A stretch of DNA of 56,903 bases from Bacteroidales bacterium (GTDB lineage: Bacteria > Bacteroidota > Bacteroidia > Bacteroidales > UBA932). The first letter of the stretch is position 1, and the number at the start of each line of letters is the position of its first letter. The notes beneath the pieces are model-generated. The model ran no database searches. It saw nothing but the letters and a program-made list of their open reading frames with translations, and was not told where the DNA came from. Of the stretch, positions 21,754 to 31,323 are shown one piece after another. The DNA lies in assembly GCA_016290415.1 (NCBI GenBank), contig JAEETP010000008.1:1-56903 (forward strand), in the 5' to 3' direction. The translations under genes were made by a program, and so were the position numbers.

Positions 21754-24648
21754 CTAGTAACCGAAAACTTCTTCCAGTGAAACTATCTTCACGGGGCCGA
21801 GGCTGCGGAGGAAGTCCATATCAAAGTCGCCTTCGTCGCCAAGGATTCCGTATACATACTTGCGGTCTTTGACCCACTTGTTCTGGTATGCCACAACATC
21901 GTCCATAGTCATATCCTGAACCTTCTCGAACAGCTGGCGGTCCAGAGGCTCGTCCAGACCCATATCGCGGCAACGGACATACTGGCGGATAACACCCATA
22001 CCGGTGGTGCGTTGAGTGCGCAGGCGGCTGATGATAGCGTCTTTTGCAATTGCAAATGCCTTTTCGCTCTGAGGCATATTCTCTATAATCTCGTCGAATG
22101 CCTCAACTGCGCTGCGCAGTTTGTCGTTCTGGGTAGCGATAAAGGCACCGTAGATATAACGGCCGCCGGCATGGTTAGGGTTGCTCATATTTGCCTGGGC
22201 GGAATATGCCAGACCGCGGGCCTCGCGCATTTCCTGGAATACCACAGCGTTCATACTGCCGCCAAAGTACTCGTTATAGAGGGTTCGTGCAGGGTCGCTT
22301 GCCTTGTCAAAAGCACGGTCGTCAATAGAAATCTGATAGTAATACAGCTGGTTGGCATCATAGTGGGCAATAACCACATTGTCTTCGTCCACAACCTGAT
22401 AATCGTCAAAGCTCTTCTCCAGCGGCTCCGGATTCTTGCTGATGGAGTGGTTTGCTGCAAGGCAAGCCTTAACGTCAGCCTCTTTGTCGGGACCGTAGTA
22501 GAAAATCTCGTGCTGCTTGGGGAATACCTCGCGGATTGCGCCCAGAAGCTGGTCTGATGTGATAGCCATCAGCTGTTCGTTGTTAAGGTTCAACTTCTTG
22601 ATTTTCTCTGCGCCGAGTGCAAGATAGGTAATCAGGGAGCTGAAGCAGGCACTCTGGTTGAGCTTGGCATTGATACGGGACTGCATATTGTCCATCTTGA
22701 TGTTCATAAGCACGTTCTCGTCGGGCTGTGCATTGAGCAGCAGGTCCTCAACAAGAGCGATTGCCTCGCCCATATTCTCTTTGAGGCCGGTCACGGAAAT
22801 CACGAAGTTATTGTCTCCGCACATAAAGTCATAGTCGCAGGCCAGCGAATACATCTTGCGGGCAATGTCCTGGGCACTCATCTTGTCGGTGCCAAGATAT
22901 TTGAGATATTCACCTGCATAACCCATCACAGGGTTGTCGTTTGCGCCGCAGTTATATACGAACTGAACGGTGAAGATATCGTTCTGGGTGTTCTCTTTGT
23001 AGATCATATCTACGTTTTCAGCCACATTGCTGATAGAGAGGTCTTTGCTGAAATCCAGGAACACGGGTTCGATGGGCTTGGGAACGTTGGCCTGAATCTC
23101 GTTCAGGAACTCGCTGGAAGCGTCGCGGTTCATAAAGATGGGAGTGATGGCCGGAGCGGCAATCTTCTGCACGGTATCATCCACGCCGGTACGTTTGTAG
23201 ATAACTGCGTAGTTGTTCTGGCACAGATATTTGTTTGCGAAGTTAACGACATCGTCTTTGGTTACTTTCTCAAGAGCGTCGTAGTTCTTCACAACCTTAT
23301 CCCAAGGCATATTGTAGGCAAAGGACATTGCCAGATAGATGGCGCGGTTGTAGTTGTTCACAAGATCGCTCTGCTGGTTCAGACGGGCATTGTTGATGCA
23401 GGACTGAACATCTTCTTCAGTGAATTCACCGCTGCAGAGTTTGGCAACTTCTGCCAGAATGATGTCGCGGACCTCTTCAAGGGTCTGGCCCTGTTTGGGA
23501 CGGCCGGCCACTGTGAAGGTGCTGTAGTCGGGCTGAGACTCATAGGTTGCATATATGCCGAGGGCTTTCTGCTGCTGGTTGACATCCAGGTCAATCAGGC
23601 CGGCGGTGCCGTTGTAAAGGACAGCCTTGGTGATTTCTGCAACGGGATCGAGTTCCAGGTTATCAGCCACGCCGGGGAGTCTCCAACCCATTGTGATGTT
23701 CTCTGCCTCAAGGCCGAAAACTTCTTTCTCTACAGGAGCTGTGAGTTCCGGTTCGGGTTCAAAATGAAGCGCGGGGACATCCTTGGCCTTCATATGACCA
23801 AAGTATTTCTTGACAATCTTTACGAAATTGTCCGGATCAAAGTCACCGGAAACGCAGATAGCCATATTGTTGGGCACATAGTAAGTGTCGTGATACTGCT
23901 GAACCATCTTGATGGAGGGGTTCTTGAGGCTCTCCTGGGTACCGAGCACGGTCTGGGTTCCGTAGGGATGATGAGGGAACAGAGCTGCAGAGAGCGCCTC
24001 GCTTACCTTGCGGCGATCCTGGGTCAGAGACATATTCTTCTCTTCGTAGATAGTCTCCAACTCGGTGTGGAAACCGCGGATAACGGCATTCTCAAAACGG
24101 TCTGCCTGGATGCGGGCCCAGTTGTCAATCTGGTTTGCAGGGATATCCTCTATATAGCAAGTCATATCTTCGCTGGTAAAGGCGTTGGTGCCGTCGGCTC
24201 CGATGGCAGCCATAAGCTTGTCATACTCGTTGGGGATGGATATCTTGGATGCCTCGTAGCTGAAAGAGTCTATCTGATGATATATGGCAGCGCGCTCGGC
24301 TTCGTCGCGGGTTGCGCGGTATACCTCAAACAGATTGGCGATGGTGTCCAGCAACGGCTTTTCTGCAGCGTAGTCGCTGGTTCCGTACTGCTGGGTACCC
24401 TTGAACATCAGGTGCTCGAAATAATGGGCCATACCGGTAGTTTCGGCGGGGTCGTTCTTGCCGCCCACGCGCACACAGATGGCAGTCTGCATACGGGGCT
24501 CATCTTTATTTACGGTCATAAAAATCTTGAGACCGTTGTCAAGAGTGTAAATCTTGGTCTTCATAGGGTCGCCCTCGTAGCTCTGGTACTTGTTGCAAGA
24601 CACCAGCGCAAAGAGCGCCGTAATTAATACAAAACAGAGTTTTTTCAT
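21754..24648 (-). CDS. M16-family zinc metalloprotease, lipoprotein
   Basis: A 964-residue protein with two pitrilysin-like halves. The signal MKKLCFVLITALFALVSC puts the lipid on Cys18. The first half carries the inverted zinc motif HYFEH at 75-79 (His75, Glu78, His79) with a downstream Glu in LETIYEEKNMS as third ligand; the second half has REARGLAYSA, the substrate-binding region of these clam-shell proteases. It probably degrades peptides in the periplasm or at the surface. The ATG at 24648 is chosen because the upstream in-frame start is a TTG seven codons earlier without extra conserved sequence. A clear terminator follows. Confidence 0.92.
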   Translation of the reverse strand: MKKLCFVLITALFALVSCNKYQSYEGDPMKTKIYTLDNGLKIFMTVNKDEPRMQTAICVRVGGKNDPAETTGMAHYFEHLMFKGTQQYGTSDYAAEKPLLDTIANLFEVYRATRDEAERAAIYHQIDSFSYEASKISIPNEYDKLMAAIGADGTNAFTSEDMTCYIEDIPANQIDNWARIQADRFENAVIRGFHTELETIYEEKNMSLTQDRRKVSEALSAALFPHHPYGTQTVLGTQESLKNPSIKMVQQYHDTYYVPNNMAICVSGDFDPDNFVKIVKKYFGHMKAKDVPALHFEPEPELTAPVEKEVFGLEAENITMGWRLPGVADNLELDPVAEITKAVLYNGTAGLIDLDVNQQQKALGIYATYESQPDYSTFTVAGRPKQGQTLEEVRDIILAEVAKLCSGEFTEEDVQSCINNARLNQQSDLVNNYNRAIYLAMSFAYNMPWDKVVKNYDALEKVTKDDVVNFANKYLCQNNYAVIYKRTGVDDTVQKIAAPAITPIFMNRDASSEFLNEIQANVPKPIEPVFLDFSKDLSISNVAENVDMIYKENTQNDIFTVQFVYNCGANDNPVMGYAGEYLKYLGTDKMSAQDIARKMYSLACDYDFMCGDNNFVISVTGLKENMGEAIALVEDLLLNAQPDENVLMNIKMDNMQSRINAKLNQSACFSSLITYLALGAEKIKKLNLNNEQLMAITSDQLLGAIREVFPKQHEIFYYGPDKEADVKACLAANHSISKNPEPLEKSFDDYQVVDEDNVVIAHYDANQLYYYQISIDDRAFDKASDPARTLYNEYFGGSMNAVVFQEMREARGLAYSAQANMSNPNHAGGRYIYGAFIATQNDKLRSAVEAFDEIIENMPQSEKAFAIAKDAIISRLRTQRTTGMGVIRQYVRCRDMGLDEPLDRQLFEKVQDMTMDDVVAYQNKWVKDRKYVYGILGDEGDFDMDFLRSLGPVKIVSLEEVFGY

Positions 24649-24681
24649 TTTTAAATATGGTTTGTTCAATTATTTCCGGTG

Positions 24682-24689
24682 CAAATATA
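24682..24689 (-). promoter_or_regulatory. -7 box of the M16 protease gene
   Basis: Minus-strand TATATTTG, 33 bp before the ATG. A plus-strand TACCTTAG box lies 11 bp away, facing the other direction. Confidence 0.5.
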
Positions 24690-24700
24690 TCAATTTTTAG

Positions 24701-24708
24701 TACCTTAG
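24701..24708 (+). promoter_or_regulatory. Possible -7 box of the aminotransferase gene
   Basis: TACCTTAG differs from TAnnTTTG at one position and lies 37 bp before the ATG. It forms a divergent pair with the protease promoter (11 bp between boxes). Confidence 0.35.
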
Positions 24709-24745
24709 CCGCGATTTTGCAAAAACTTCTGAACATCACATTTTT

Positions 24746-25945
24746 ATGCCAGTTATATCTACACGCGGCAATCTGATGCCCGCCTCGCCTATCCGCCGGT
24801 TGGCACCCCTTGCCGATGCAGCCAAGGCTCGCGGCATCCACGTATACCACTTGAACATAGGCCAGCCCGACCTGCCCACCCCGCAGGTTGCCATAGATGC
24901 CATCCGCAGCATAGACCGCAAGATTTTGGAATACAGCCCCAGCCAGGGCTACCGCAGCTATCGCGAAAAGCTGGTGGGCTATTACAAGAAATTCAACATC
25001 GACGTCACTGCAGACGATATCATAATCACCACCGGCGGTAGCGAAGCGGTGCTTTTCGCCTTCCTCAGCTGCCTTAACCCCGGTGATGAAATCATTGTCC
25101 CGGAGCCTGCCTATGCCAACTATATGGCATTTGCCATCTCTGCCGGCGCAGTGATACGCACAGTGACCACCACCATAGACGAAGGTTTCTGCCTGCCCAA
25201 GGTAGACAAGTTTGAAGAGCTGATAAACGAACGCACCAAGGCTATTCTGATCTGCAACCCCAACAACCCCACAGGATATCTGTATACCCGCAAAGAGATG
25301 GAGCAGATTCGCCAGCTGGTAAAGAAATATGACCTCTATCTGTTCAGTGACGAGGTTTACCGTGAGTTCGTATATGCCGGCACCCCTTATATAAGTGCCT
25401 GCCATCTCAAGGGGATAGAGCAGAACGTGGTGCTGATTGATTCCGTATCCAAGAGATATTCAGAATGCGGTATCCGCATAGGCGCGCTCATCACCAAAAA
25501 CAAAGAGCTCCGCAAGACTGTGATGAAATTCTGCCAGGCAAGGCTCAGTCCGCCGCTGGTAGGTCAGATAGCAGCCGAAGCTTCACTGGAAGCACCTGAA
25601 GATTATACCGCCGATGTCTATGAGGAATATCTGGAAAGGCGCAAGTGCCTAATCGACGGCCTGAACAAGATTCCGGGCGTTTACTCCCCCATCCCGATGG
25701 GTGCGTTCTATACTGTAGCAAAACTTCCGGTAGATGATAGCGACAAGTTCTGCCAGTGGTGCTTAGAGCATTTTGAATACGAGGGCTCAACGGTGATGAT
25801 GGCTCCGGCAAGCGGTTTCTACACAACTCCCGGCGTGGGCGTCAACGAAGTCCGTCTGGCTTACGTGCTCAAGATAGAGGACCTCAAGAAAGCATTGGTG
25901 GTTCTGGAGAAAGCCCTTGAAGCTTACCCCGGACGTGTAGATTAA
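24746..25945 (+). CDS. PLP-dependent class I/II aminotransferase (AspC-like)
   Basis: A 399-residue fold-type I enzyme. Visible motifs: GQPDLPTP near 39-46 (substrate loop), ITTGGSEA (phosphate cup), CNPNNPTG with Asn175, SDEVY with Asp202, and DSVSKRYSECG with the PLP-binding Lys236; a C-terminal NEVRLAYV holds the carboxylate-binding Arg. It transfers amino groups between an amino acid, probably aspartate or aromatic, and a 2-oxo acid. tsaD follows after 3 bp, so they are likely co-transcribed. Substrate is not defined by sequence. Confidence 0.88.
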   Translation: MPVISTRGNLMPASPIRRLAPLADAAKARGIHVYHLNIGQPDLPTPQVAIDAIRSIDRKILEYSPSQGYRSYREKLVGYYKKFNIDVTADDIIITTGGSEAVLFAFLSCLNPGDEIIVPEPAYANYMAFAISAGAVIRTVTTTIDEGFCLPKVDKFEELINERTKAILICNPNNPTGYLYTRKEMEQIRQLVKKYDLYLFSDEVYREFVYAGTPYISACHLKGIEQNVVLIDSVSKRYSECGIRIGALITKNKELRKTVMKFCQARLSPPLVGQIAAEASLEAPEDYTADVYEEYLERRKCLIDGLNKIPGVYSPIPMGAFYTVAKLPVDDSDKFCQWCLEHFEYEGSTVMMAPASGFYTTPGVGVNEVRLAYVLKIEDLKKALVVLEKALEAYPGRVD

Positions 25946-25948
25946 GCA

Positions 25949-26986
25949 ATGAAGGACGGAAAAACCATAATCCTTGGAATAGAATCAAGTTGCGACGACA
26001 CATCTGCAGCAGTACTTCAAGACGGGTGGCTGCTGGCAAACGTAATGGCATCGCAAGAAGTTCACCGCAAATACGGCGGCGTCATCCCCGAACTGGCCTC
26101 CCGGGCACACCAGCAGAACATACTGCCGGTAGTCTCTCAGGCCCTGGATCAGGCCGGAGTGACTATGGACAATGTGGACGCAATAGCCTTTACGCGCGGC
26201 CCTGGCCTGCTGGGCAGCCTTATCGTGGGCACCTCCTTCGCCAAGGGACTAGCCCTCGCATCAGCTAAACCTCTGGTTGAAGTAAACCACCTTCAAGGCC
26301 ACATTTTATCGCATTTTATAAAAGTGGAAGGGCGAGACAACACGCAGCCCCGGTTCCCTTTCCTTGCGCTGCTTGTTTCTGGTGGACACACCCAGATAGT
26401 AAGGGTGGACGATTACCTGCAATTCACCGTGCTGGGCCAGACCATAGACGACGCCGTAGGGGAAGCTTTTGACAAATGCTCCAAGATGATGGACCTGGGA
26501 TACCCCGGCGGCCCCATTATTGACCGTCTGGCCAAAGAAGGCAACCCCACGCGGTTCCGTTTTGCCAAGCCCAATATCCCCGGCCTGGACTTCAGTTTCA
26601 GCGGCATAAAGACCTCCCTGCTGTATTTCCTGCGCGATTCTCTTAAAGAAGACCCAGATTTTATAGAAAAAAATAAAAATGACCTTTGCGCAAGCTTCCA
26701 GAAAGACCTGGTGGACATTCTGATGAAAAAGCTGGTAAAGGCCACCGAAATTACCGGCATAAAACAAATAGTGGCCGGCGGCGGCGTAGCTGCAAATTCA
26801 GCCCTTCGCAATGCCATTACTTCAGAGGGAGCCAAACGGGGTTGGAGCACCTTCCTCCCGGAGTTGCGCTTCACCACCGACAACGCTGCAATGATTGCGA
26901 TTGTGGGATATTACAAATATCAGAAAGGCCTGTTTAGCAATCTAGAAGCAGCTCCTATTTCACGCGCTGCTGAATATACACTGTAA
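25949..26986 (+). CDS. tsaD: tRNA N6-adenosine threonylcarbamoyltransferase TsaD
   Basis: A 345-residue ASKHA-fold enzyme that, with TsaB and TsaE, attaches the threonylcarbamoyl group to A37 of ANN-decoding tRNAs. It begins ILGIESSCDDTSAAV (phosphate-1 motif), has the metal-binding HLQGH at His114/His118, VSGGHTQ, a KTSLLYF segment and a C-terminal TTDNAAMIA with the second metal Asp. The length is typical. It is sandwiched between the aminotransferase and an FAD oxidoreductase with 3- and 10-bp gaps. Confidence 0.96.
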   Translation: MKDGKTIILGIESSCDDTSAAVLQDGWLLANVMASQEVHRKYGGVIPELASRAHQQNILPVVSQALDQAGVTMDNVDAIAFTRGPGLLGSLIVGTSFAKGLALASAKPLVEVNHLQGHILSHFIKVEGRDNTQPRFPFLALLVSGGHTQIVRVDDYLQFTVLGQTIDDAVGEAFDKCSKMMDLGYPGGPIIDRLAKEGNPTRFRFAKPNIPGLDFSFSGIKTSLLYFLRDSLKEDPDFIEKNKNDLCASFQKDLVDILMKKLVKATEITGIKQIVAGGGVAANSALRNAITSEGAKRGWSTFLPELRFTTDNAAMIAIVGYYKYQKGLFSNLEAAPISRAAEYTL

Positions 26987-26996
26987 TCTCCGGCAG

Positions 26997-28529
26997 ATGA
27001 AAATCTTTGAGGTAGCATACTCGGTGAACCACACCCCGACCGCAGAAGAACTGACAGCATCCGCAGCCAGGGCCTGTGGCGTTCCCAAAACCAGGATAGT
27101 GCGTTGCGACATAGTGCGCAAGTCTCTTGACGCACGGGGCGCACTGCTTTACCGCTACCAAGTGAGAGTTTTGCTTGAGGGAGATGCTCCCACAAAAGAG
27201 TACAGCTTCCATTACAAGAATGTTTCATCGGCTAAGCCAGTGATAGTTATAGGCGGAGGACCGGCGGGAATGTTCGCTGCTCTCACTTTGCTTCAGAGAG
27301 GACTTAAACCAGTCATTCTGGAGCGGGGAAAGGATGTACACAGCCGGAAAAAGGACATTGCCGCCATTTCGCAGAAGGGTTTGGTGAATCCAGACTCAAA
27401 TTACTGCTATGGAGAGGGCGGCGCAGGCACTTTTTCAGATGGCAAATTGTTCACTCGTTCAAGCAAAAGGGGTGACATATTTGAAGTATTGCATCAAATG
27501 GCTGCATTCGGTGCGCCGCAAAGTATCATTACCGATGCCCGGCCACATATAGGAAGCGACGTTCTTCCAGGGATGGTAGAGTCTATACGTGAGTGCATTA
27601 CAAGTTATGGTGGGGAGTATCACTTCAACTGCAAAGTCACCGATTTGAAGCAATCCTCAGGGGACGGTGCCCGCTGGGAAGCCGTATGCGAAGGGGGACT
27701 TACCTTCAAGGCGGACAATGTGATTCTGGCCACCGGGCATTCTGCCCGTGACATATATTTCTTGTTTGACACAAAAGGCTGGCTGCTTGAACCTAAAGAC
27801 TTTGCTCTTGGAGTAAGGGTTGAACATCCGCAAAGCCTTATCAACAATATTCAGTACCACGGACGGTGGCAGCCCGGCATCCCTCCGGCAGAGTATTATC
27901 TGGCAGAACAGATCCACGGACGGGGTGTTTTCTCTTTCTGTATGTGTCCCGGTGGCATTCTGGTCCCCTCTACTACAGAAAACGGGGCAATTGTGCTGAA
28001 CGGTATGTCCAATTCGCAACGCAACGGCGCAAGGGCCAATGCAGGCATAGTGGTTCAGGTAGGATTGGAAGACGTAACTGACTATAACAAATACGGTACA
28101 TTCGCCTTACTTGAATTTCAACGTGAAGTAGAAGAGACAATGTTCCGCTTCAGCAATTCACAAAAGGCTCCGGCTCAGAGAATGGTAGATTTCTGCCGTG
28201 CAAAACGCTCTGCAAATCTACCAGCAAGTAGCTATACTGCAGGCACAATAGAGGCTCCACTTACAGAATTACTTCCGCCCTTTATCGCAGACCGGCTGCG
28301 GGGCGCCTTCCCGCTGTTTGACCGTAAGATGAAGGGATATTATACCAATGACGCATTGCTGCTGGCCTGCGAGTCCCGAACCTCCTCGCCGGTAAGGATT
28401 CCCCGCGATACGGCTTCGCTCCAGCATCCCCAACTTCCGGGACTCTACCCTTGCGGCGAAGGTGCAGGCTACGCCGGAGGCATTGTCTCCAGTGCCCTGG
28501 ACGGCATTGCCGTGGCCAATATCATTTAG
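26997..28529 (+). CDS. FAD-dependent dehydrogenase of the COG2509 group
   Basis: A 510-residue flavoprotein. An N-terminal alpha/beta domain of about 80 residues precedes the dinucleotide-binding motif VIVIGGGPAGMFAAL (Gly86-Gly91). GEGGAGTFSDGKLFTR (about 140-155) is highly typical of the COG2509 family, as is NVILATGHSARD and the C-terminal YPCGEGAGYAGGIVSSALDG. The physiological substrate is unknown; the family is widely conserved and cytoplasmic. Codon use looks slightly more A/T-rich in the middle than in tsaD, but not enough to claim transfer. Confidence 0.88.
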   Translation: MKIFEVAYSVNHTPTAEELTASAARACGVPKTRIVRCDIVRKSLDARGALLYRYQVRVLLEGDAPTKEYSFHYKNVSSAKPVIVIGGGPAGMFAALTLLQRGLKPVILERGKDVHSRKKDIAAISQKGLVNPDSNYCYGEGGAGTFSDGKLFTRSSKRGDIFEVLHQMAAFGAPQSIITDARPHIGSDVLPGMVESIRECITSYGGEYHFNCKVTDLKQSSGDGARWEAVCEGGLTFKADNVILATGHSARDIYFLFDTKGWLLEPKDFALGVRVEHPQSLINNIQYHGRWQPGIPPAEYYLAEQIHGRGVFSFCMCPGGILVPSTTENGAIVLNGMSNSQRNGARANAGIVVQVGLEDVTDYNKYGTFALLEFQREVEETMFRFSNSQKAPAQRMVDFCRAKRSANLPASSYTAGTIEAPLTELLPPFIADRLRGAFPLFDRKMKGYYTNDALLLACESRTSSPVRIPRDTASLQHPQLPGLYPCGEGAGYAGGIVSSALDGIAVANII

Positions 28530-28591
28530 TTTTCTTCTTCATCATAGATGTGATTTATCGCCGCTAAGGGAAAAAAGAAGAAAACTTTTGT

Positions 28592-28599
28592 TATATTTG
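28592..28599 (+). promoter_or_regulatory. -7 box of the small lipoprotein gene
   Basis: TATATTTG, perfect match, 40 bp before the ATG at 28640. No TTG element 19-21 bp upstream. Confidence 0.5.
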
Positions 28600-28639
28600 T
28601 TTTTAATAATGAACAAACGAACCAATAAAATTCCTAATT

Positions 28640-29134
28640 ATGAGAAAATCTTTATTGTTCCTCGCCTTAATGGCCGCACTTGCAGTATCCTTCTCTGCGT
28701 GCAAAAAAGTTAACCCGGAAGAAGACCCTAAACCGCAAGAAGAAACGCTTGACTTTTCCAAGGTTGATTTGGTCGGAACTACCTGGAAAGTAGATTTCTA
28801 TTCCTATGACCTCAACGGCTCAAGCAGTATGTGGAGAATGGGTGGAGATGCAGACCTTTCTGCACTTGTCTATAAAGGAGCTCACATCGTTTTTGGGACT
28901 AAAGGCATTTGCGAGATCCAAGAAGACCCTCAGATCCATTCGCCTTACTACTGGGAGGACGGCTTCCTGGCTATTGGATGGGACACCGGATATGAGAATG
29001 GCGCAACACCGGAGTTTTCTCTTTCCCCAGACAAGAAAACCGTCGTTATGTTCTGGAATTCTGATGTTCGCGGCGCTTATCCCGTAGTTACATTGAAGCT
29101 CTCTATTGATAAAGACGTGCTTTTCAAGAAATAA
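28640..29134 (+). CDS. Small lipoprotein of unknown function
   Basis: A 164-residue lipoprotein: signal MRKSLLFLALMAALAVSFSAC with the lipid on the Cys, then KKVNPEEDPKPQEE, an acidic/Pro stretch consistent with surface export. The rest has a beta-rich pattern (VGTTWKVDFYSYDLNG, GAHIVFGTKGICEI, DKKTVVMFWNSD) reminiscent of the lipocalin-like folds often seen in Bacteroidetes lipoproteins, but I recognise no family. It has its own -7 box and precedes the aquaporin gene by 25 bp. Confidence 0.75.
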   Translation: MRKSLLFLALMAALAVSFSACKKVNPEEDPKPQEETLDFSKVDLVGTTWKVDFYSYDLNGSSSMWRMGGDADLSALVYKGAHIVFGTKGICEIQEDPQIHSPYYWEDGFLAIGWDTGYENGATPEFSLSPDKKTVVMFWNSDVRGAYPVVTLKLSIDKDVLFKK

Positions 29135-29159
29135 GTCACAGACACCAAATAACTAGTAT

Positions 29160-29828
29160 ATGAAAAAGTATTTAGCAGAAATGGTGGGCACTATGGTGCT
29201 CGTACTTCTCGGCTGCGGCGCAGCTGTAAGTCTCAACTGCGGTCACGATGCAGCTTCTGTTGTAGGTACCGCTCTGGCATTCGGTATGGCAGTCATCGCT
29301 ATGGCTTATACCATCGGTAACATCAGCGGTTGCCACATCAACCCCGCTATCACACTTGGTTGCTGGATCAGCGGCCGTATGGGCGCAAAAGACGCTCTGC
29401 TCTATATGTTGTTCCAGGTTATCGGTGCATTCATCGGTAGCGCACTGCTGGCCCTGATGGTTCACTTTGTGGGTGCTGAAGGCACTACTACAGGCGCAAA
29501 TGCCTGCGCAGAGGGCCCTGTGGCAGCTATGGTTGTCGAGATCATCCTCACTTGCATCTTTGTGCTGGTAGTGCTTGGCACCACCGACGCAGAGAAGGGC
29601 GCCGGCAACTTTGCAGGCCTCGCAATCGGTATCTCCCTGATCCTTATCCACCTGGTTGGTATCCACTACACCGGCACTTCCGTAAACCCTGCACGCAGCA
29701 TCGCTCCCGCAGTGTTCGAAGGTGGTGCAGCTCTCCAGCAGCTCTGGGCATTCATCGTTGGTCCGTTCATCGGCGCAATCCTTGCCGCCGGCATCTGGAA
29801 ACTGGTTAAGCCCGCAATCAAGAAATAA
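29160..29828 (+). CDS. aqpZ: Aquaporin Z-like water channel
   Basis: A 222-residue six-helix MIP channel with both half-helix motifs: NPA at 61-63 (HINPAITL) and NPA at 176-178 (SVNPARS). The selectivity filter can be read as Phe41, His164, Thr173 and Arg179; His-to-Arg spacing of 15 equals that of E. coli AqpZ, pointing to water rather than glycerol. Length and the N-terminal KKYLAEMVGTMVLVLLGCG fit. A strong bidirectional terminator follows. Confidence 0.94.
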   Translation: MKKYLAEMVGTMVLVLLGCGAAVSLNCGHDAASVVGTALAFGMAVIAMAYTIGNISGCHINPAITLGCWISGRMGAKDALLYMLFQVIGAFIGSALLALMVHFVGAEGTTTGANACAEGPVAAMVVEIILTCIFVLVVLGTTDAEKGAGNFAGLAIGISLILIHLVGIHYTGTSVNPARSIAPAVFEGGAALQQLWAFIVGPFIGAILAAGIWKLVKPAIKK

Positions 29829-29848
29829 TCGCCCTGCGATTAGACACG

Positions 29849-29885
29849 AAAACGGGTGGCCCACAACACGGGCCACCCGTTTTTA
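29849..29885 (+). terminator. Bidirectional terminator between aqpZ and pfkA
   Basis: A perfect stem ACGGGTGGCCC / GGGCCACCCGT with a 7-nt loop, flanked by A4 on the left and T5 on the right, so it can stop transcription in both directions between these convergent genes. Confidence 0.9.
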
Positions 29886-29900
29886 TTGCTCTATCCTAAC

Positions 29901-30884
29901 CTATTTGCTAAGGATCTTGGTGATCTCGTACCAGCTGCGGTCAATGGCGTTGTGCTTGCTTATGGCATCGTCAAACGGCGTGTAAACGGTTTTTCCGTTC
30001 ACGCGGCCTATCATCACGCCGCTCTGGCCGTCCAGCAAGGCGCCCACGGCCTCGTAGCCATAAATGCTGGCCAGAACGCGGTCGGCGCAACTCGGCGATC
30101 CTCCCCTCTGTATGTGTCCAAGGGTGGTGACGCGCACTTCGTAGCTGGGAATGCGTTCCTTTACAGCCTTGGCAACTTCTGCGGCACTGCCCAGATGTCC
30201 GCCTTCTGCCACCACCACGATGCCGCTGGTTTTGTTCTTGCGGCGGCCAATCTTCAGATAGTCCACCAGTGAGTCTATATCCTTCTCTATCTCAGGGATA
30301 AGGGTGACCTCACTTCCGGTGGCGATGCCGGTATTGAGGGCTATGAAGCCGGCGTCGCGCCCCATCACCTCCACAAAGAATACCATATCGTGGCTGTGGG
30401 CGGTGTCGCGAATCTTGTCAATGGCATCCATTGCCGTGTTTATGGCGGTGTCAAAGCCTATGGTGAAGTCGGTGCCGAAGATGTCATTGTCTATGGTGGC
30501 GGGGATGCCCACCACGGGGAAGGCAAAATCCTTGAAGATATCGTTGGCGCCGCGGAAACTGCCGTCGCCACCAATCACCACCAACGCATCCACACCCTCT
30601 GCCTTAAGACCGTCTATGGCCTTGCGGCGCACCTCGATATCCTTGAATTCGGGGCACCGGGAAGTATGGAGTATCGTACCGCCCAGATTGATGATCTTGG
30701 AGACTGATTTGGACTCCATAGGCACAAAATCGCCTTCTATCAGGCCCTGATAGCCACGCATAATACCCACAACGTCCAGTTGGTAGAATATGGCCGTGCG
30801 GACCACCGCGCGGATTGCAGCGTTCATACCGGGGGCGTCCCCGCCCGAGGTGAGAAGCGCTATCTTATTGATTGTCTTTTTCAT
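29901..30884 (-). CDS. pfkA: ATP-dependent 6-phosphofructokinase
   Basis: A 327-residue glycolytic enzyme that phosphorylates fructose 6-phosphate. LLTSGGDAPGMNAAIR at the N-terminus, GGDGS at 105-109 (Gly after the second Asp-Gly favours ATP over pyrophosphate), PATIDNDIFGTD with catalytic Asp132, EVMGRDAGF and LGHIQRGGSPS are all present. It is the third gene of pdxA-rnhA-pfkA (4-bp gap). Confidence 0.96.
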   Translation of the reverse strand: MKKTINKIALLTSGGDAPGMNAAIRAVVRTAIFYQLDVVGIMRGYQGLIEGDFVPMESKSVSKIINLGGTILHTSRCPEFKDIEVRRKAIDGLKAEGVDALVVIGGDGSFRGANDIFKDFAFPVVGIPATIDNDIFGTDFTIGFDTAINTAMDAIDKIRDTAHSHDMVFFVEVMGRDAGFIALNTGIATGSEVTLIPEIEKDIDSLVDYLKIGRRKNKTSGIVVVAEGGHLGSAAEVAKAVKERIPSYEVRVTTLGHIQRGGSPSCADRVLASIYGYEAVGALLDGQSGVMIGRVNGKTVYTPFDDAISKHNAIDRSWYEITKILSK

Positions 30885-30888
30885 ATCG

Positions 30889-31323
30889 CTATTTTATGAA
30901 TTGCTGGTACGCAGCCACCGCCAGGGCGTCACAACGCTCGTTTTCGGGATGGCCGGCGTGTCCCTTTATCCAGTTGAATGTTACGTGATGTTTGTTGTAT
31001 ATCTGCAGAAAGCGCTTCCAAAGATCCGGATTGGCCTTCTTTGCGAAGTCTTTCCTGACCCAGTCCCAAAGCCACCCTTTGGTGATGGCATTCACCACAT
31101 AAGAAGAGTCGCTGTATACCTGGACATCGGCATTATCCCACTTGATGGCCTCCAGCCCCACAATCACCGCCAGCAGTTCCATCCTGTTGTTGGTGGTCTG
31201 CTCGAAACCTTCTGACATCTCCTTTTCATAGTCGCCGCACCGAAGCACCACTCCATAGCCACCCGGCCCGGGATTGCCGGAGCAGGCACCGTCGGTGTAG
31301 AGATATATGGTGGGACGCTGCAT
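30889..31323 (-). CDS. rnhA: Ribonuclease HI
   Basis: A 144-residue enzyme that cuts RNA in RNA-DNA hybrids. The four acidic residues are visible: Asp11 (YTDGACSGNPGPGG), Glu49 (NNRMEL), Asp72 (YSDSSYV) and Asp132 (NERCD), plus the His-containing loop KGHAGHPENE. Its ATG overlaps the pdxA stop by one base (TAATG), a typical re-initiation arrangement. Confidence 0.96.
   Translation of the reverse strand: MQRPTIYLYTDGACSGNPGPGGYGVVLRCGDYEKEMSEGFEQTTNNRMELLAVIVGLEAIKWDNADVQVYSDSSYVVNAITKGWLWDWVRKDFAKKANPDLWKRFLQIYNKHHVTFNWIKGHAGHPENERCDALAVAAYQQFIK

Noticed and set aside
21686-21760. Fur-type operator at the susC promoter
   Set aside because: The TGCAACT/AGTTGCA palindrome is not repeated here; the only dyad is the terminator hairpin of the upstream protease gene.
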